The notes beneath the pieces were generated by a model that did not search any database, had not been told where the DNA came from, and was given only the letters and a program-made list of their open reading frames with translations. Of a stretch of DNA of 8,216 nt, positions 6,588 through 8,216 are shown one piece after another. The stretch comes from an uncultured Candidatus Peregrinibacteria bacterium (GTDB lineage: Bacteria; Patescibacteriota; Gracilibacteria; CAIRYL01). The stretch spans positions 1 to 8,216 of the forward strand of contig CAIRYL010000053.1 of assembly GCA_903882825.1 (NCBI GenBank), written 5' to 3'. How positions within the stretch are numbered: the stretch's first letter is position 1; every line of letters begins with the position of its first letter. The translations under genes were made by a program, and so were the position numbers.

Positions 6588-7529
6588 ATGGTTTTTTCTT
6601 TTCCTTTGTTTCGGCTTCAAAAAATAAAAAAAGCATCACTTATAGCGGACGTTATGGTTTCTATTTTTATTCTTTCTGTTGGAATTACGGCCAGTGCGAC
6701 TATTATTATGAATTCTCTTCAACAGAATGCTATTAATAAAAATCGTATTATTGCTCTTAATTTAGCACGAGAGGGTATTGAAGCAGTTCGCATTTTACGA
6801 GATACTAATTGGTTGAGATATGGGGAAAGCGCACGAATATGTTGGAATTTTTGGGCAAATACAAACCAAGATGTCACCATGAACGATAACGATGAACCTT
6901 GCCAAGAAAGTACCACAAATCCAGGACAAAATTCACATCCAATAGGATTAGTGCAAAATAGTGATGGAAGTTTTACAAAAATTAAAAGTTACTTGGCATT
7001 ATTAGATCCTGAAACATTTGAATGGATGTTGGTAGAAAATTTTTATATTCAACAAAGTGATGGAACATTCATCCCCACTTATCAAGATAGAGGAATAGGT
7101 CAAGAAGATTTTACCTACGAAGAAGGAAAAACAGGCGAAAATCGTGATGAAGACTATTGGACAAATAGAAAAACACTTGTAAATGCGACCATTATTGGTA
7201 CTCAAGAAGCGGAAGCATCTCGATTGTATATTGATACAGAAACAGGTTTATATACTCATCATGCGCAAGGAAATACTGCTTCTCATTTTTTTCGAGAAAT
7301 ATTTATACGGTATCCAGTTGTTCCCAATTCAGATGCTCCGGAAAGTAGTAATTTTGTACCGCTTGCTACAGATACAGGGGATACAGGAGGTGGAAATGCA
7401 AAAGTACTTGATAATCAAATATCGATAGAAAGTAAAGTATGGTTTATGGGTTTAGGAGGAAAAATGCAATCACTCAGCCTTGAAACTGAAATTACGGATT
7501 ATTTAAATCGCAACAATTGGTATGATTAA
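6588..7529 (+). CDS. Type IV prepilin-like protein, PilV/GspI-like minor pilin with non-canonical cleavage site
   Basis: This 313-residue protein has a basic leader (R9, K12, K14, K15), then A16 and SLIADVMVSIFILSVGITA, a hydrophobic helix to about residue 41. Aligned with the usual G|FxxxE site, alanine replaces glycine at -1 (A16) and aspartate replaces glutamate at +5 (D21). After the helix comes ALNLAREGIEAVRILRD (56-72) with NWL (74-76), a strong hallmark of PilV-like pilins of candidate-phyla bacteria. C85 and C105 could form a disulfide. The C-terminal part ends in a strand pattern (ISIESKVWF, then SLSLETEITDYL), also typical of this family. A short linker holds a duplicated 9-bp unit (7371-7388) giving TDTGDTGG. 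It sits second in the cassette, the GspI position, and overlaps the next gene by 8 bp. Confidence 0.85.
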   Translation: MVFSFPLFRLQKIKKASLIADVMVSIFILSVGITASATIIMNSLQQNAINKNRIIALNLAREGIEAVRILRDTNWLRYGESARICWNFWANTNQDVTMNDNDEPCQESTTNPGQNSHPIGLVQNSDGSFTKIKSYLALLDPETFEWMLVENFYIQQSDGTFIPTYQDRGIGQEDFTYEEGKTGENRDEDYWTNRKTLVNATIIGTQEAEASRLYIDTETGLYTHHAQGNTASHFFREIFIRYPVVPNSDAPESSNFVPLATDTGDTGGGNAKVLDNQISIESKVWFMGLGGKMQSLSLETEITDYLNRNNWYD

Positions 7530-8216
7530 TATTTTTTCTCAAAAAAAACGGCAAGGAATAACACTCGTGGAGCTTTTAGTAGGAGCATCAATATTTACAA
7601 TGATGATGGGAATGTCTTTAGTAGCGGTTTTTAATTTTTATACCACACGCCAAAAAATATTAGCTCAAGATGAGTTATATGATGAGGGAAGGATTCTTAT
7701 GGAACGCATTGTGCGTGAAGCTCGATTAAATACAGTAGATTATTATGAATATTTTGCAAAACAATATTATTCAGATGCTGAAAGTGAATATGGAACACAT
7801 CCTGGAGAATATGAAATGCGTTTTTTTAATATTCCAGAATATGACAATACAAATCCTTTAAATATTCACAATATTGTTGGGAATGCCAGTAAATTTTCAT
7901 GGAATACTAGCGATAGAAATAGTGATATCAATAAAGGATATTTTGACACTCATGCCGACAATAAAACAGGAGATTGTGCCGATATGAGTATTAATACGTA
8001 TATTGGTATGACAGGGTCGTGTAATCCTCTAAATCCTGGAAAGGCAAATAATGATAACCCGAATTCTTTTGCTCTTAATGATTATAAACAAGATGAGATT
8101 TACCTTCTTTCTGCTGATTTTCAAACAAAAACTATTATAAAATTAGATGGTGGAGATAAAAAATTAAAAATACTAAAAATGACACTTACAAAAAATCCTA
8201 TCACCAATAGATATGA
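7522..8216 (+). CDS. Type IV prepilin-like protein, PulJ/GspJ-like minor pilin (3' end outside window)
   Basis: This partial gene has 231 codons in the window with no stop before the edge. The start ATG lies inside the end of the previous gene (ATGATTAA, 8-bp overlap), suggesting translational coupling. The leader is basic (K8, K9, R10) and ends in Q11-G12, with canonical cleavage before I13-T-L-V-E17 and glutamate at +5. The hydrophobic helix extends to about residue 38. After it, DEGRILMERIVREARLN (54-70) followed by TVDYYEY (71-77) is the PulJ/PilW-like signature of an amphipathic helix and a conserved tyrosine-rich turn. C152 and C167 may pair as a disulfide. The third position in the cassette fits GspJ; a GspK/PilX-like protein would be expected just downstream. 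The start is fixed by the prepilin leader, and no Shine-Dalgarno sequence is present. Confidence 0.85.
   Translation, partial: MINIFSQKKRQGITLVELLVGASIFTMMMGMSLVAVFNFYTTRQKILAQDELYDEGRILMERIVREARLNTVDYYEYFAKQYYSDAESEYGTHPGEYEMRFFNIPEYDNTNPLNIHNIVGNASKFSWNTSDRNSDINKGYFDTHADNKTGDCADMSINTYIGMTGSCNPLNPGKANNDNPNSFALNDYKQDEIYLLSADFQTKTIIKLDGGDKKLKILKMTLTKNPITNRY

Noticed and set aside
7371..7388. Two copies of the 9-bp unit GATACAGGG/GATACAGGA as a tandem repeat array
   Set aside because: There are only two copies, they are in frame, and they encode a short Asp-Thr-Gly linker. This is not evidence for a repeat element.
31..8216. UGA recoding to glycine, as in Gracilibacteria
   Set aside because: All seven genes read cleanly without in-frame TGA, and glycine is encoded by normal GGN codons.

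Overview
This is an AT-rich window (roughly one third G+C by eye) with seven protein genes and no RNA genes, CRISPR arrays or insertion sequences that I can see. The standard bacterial code works throughout: every complete gene ends in TAA and none needs a read-through TGA. The gene set is a bacterial NusA and type I methionine aminopeptidase, a bacterial/archaeal beta-CASP nuclease, a fused ADP-forming acyl-CoA synthetase and type IV pseudopilins of the LAREGIEAVRxLRDxNWL style. With the near-total lack of Shine-Dalgarno sequences, this suggests a Candidate Phyla Radiation bacterium using code 11 (Peregrinibacteria- or Parcubacteria-like). That taxonomy is inference from style, not from a marker phylogeny.

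Layout. Positions 31-1959 (minus strand) hold nusA followed 33 bp later by map, probably one transcription unit. A 168-bp divergent intergenic region (1960-2127) separates them from a plus-strand beta-CASP metallo-beta-lactamase RNase (2128-3540). A 196-bp gap with a candidate extended -10 promoter leads to a 699-residue fused alpha-beta NDP-forming acyl-CoA synthetase (3737-5836), which makes ATP from acetyl-CoA in fermenters. The next 125-bp gap holds the most striking non-coding element in the window: a multi-helix imperfect inverted repeat (5860-5946) overlapping the best candidate promoter for the genes that follow. From 5962 to the right edge lies a tightly packed cassette of three type IV prepilin-like proteins in FimT/GspH - PilV/GspI - PulJ/GspJ order. 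The third overlaps the second by 8 bp and runs off the window.

How the parts fit. The left half is information processing (transcription elongation/termination, nascent-protein maturation, RNA processing or decay), the middle is energy conservation, and the right is the minor-pilin set expected to prime a type IV pilus. I find no evidence of a defence system or mobile element. The points most worth following up are the 87-nt structured element upstream of the pilins, the altered prepilin cleavage site in the second pilin, and start sites that lack Shine-Dalgarno sequences throughout.
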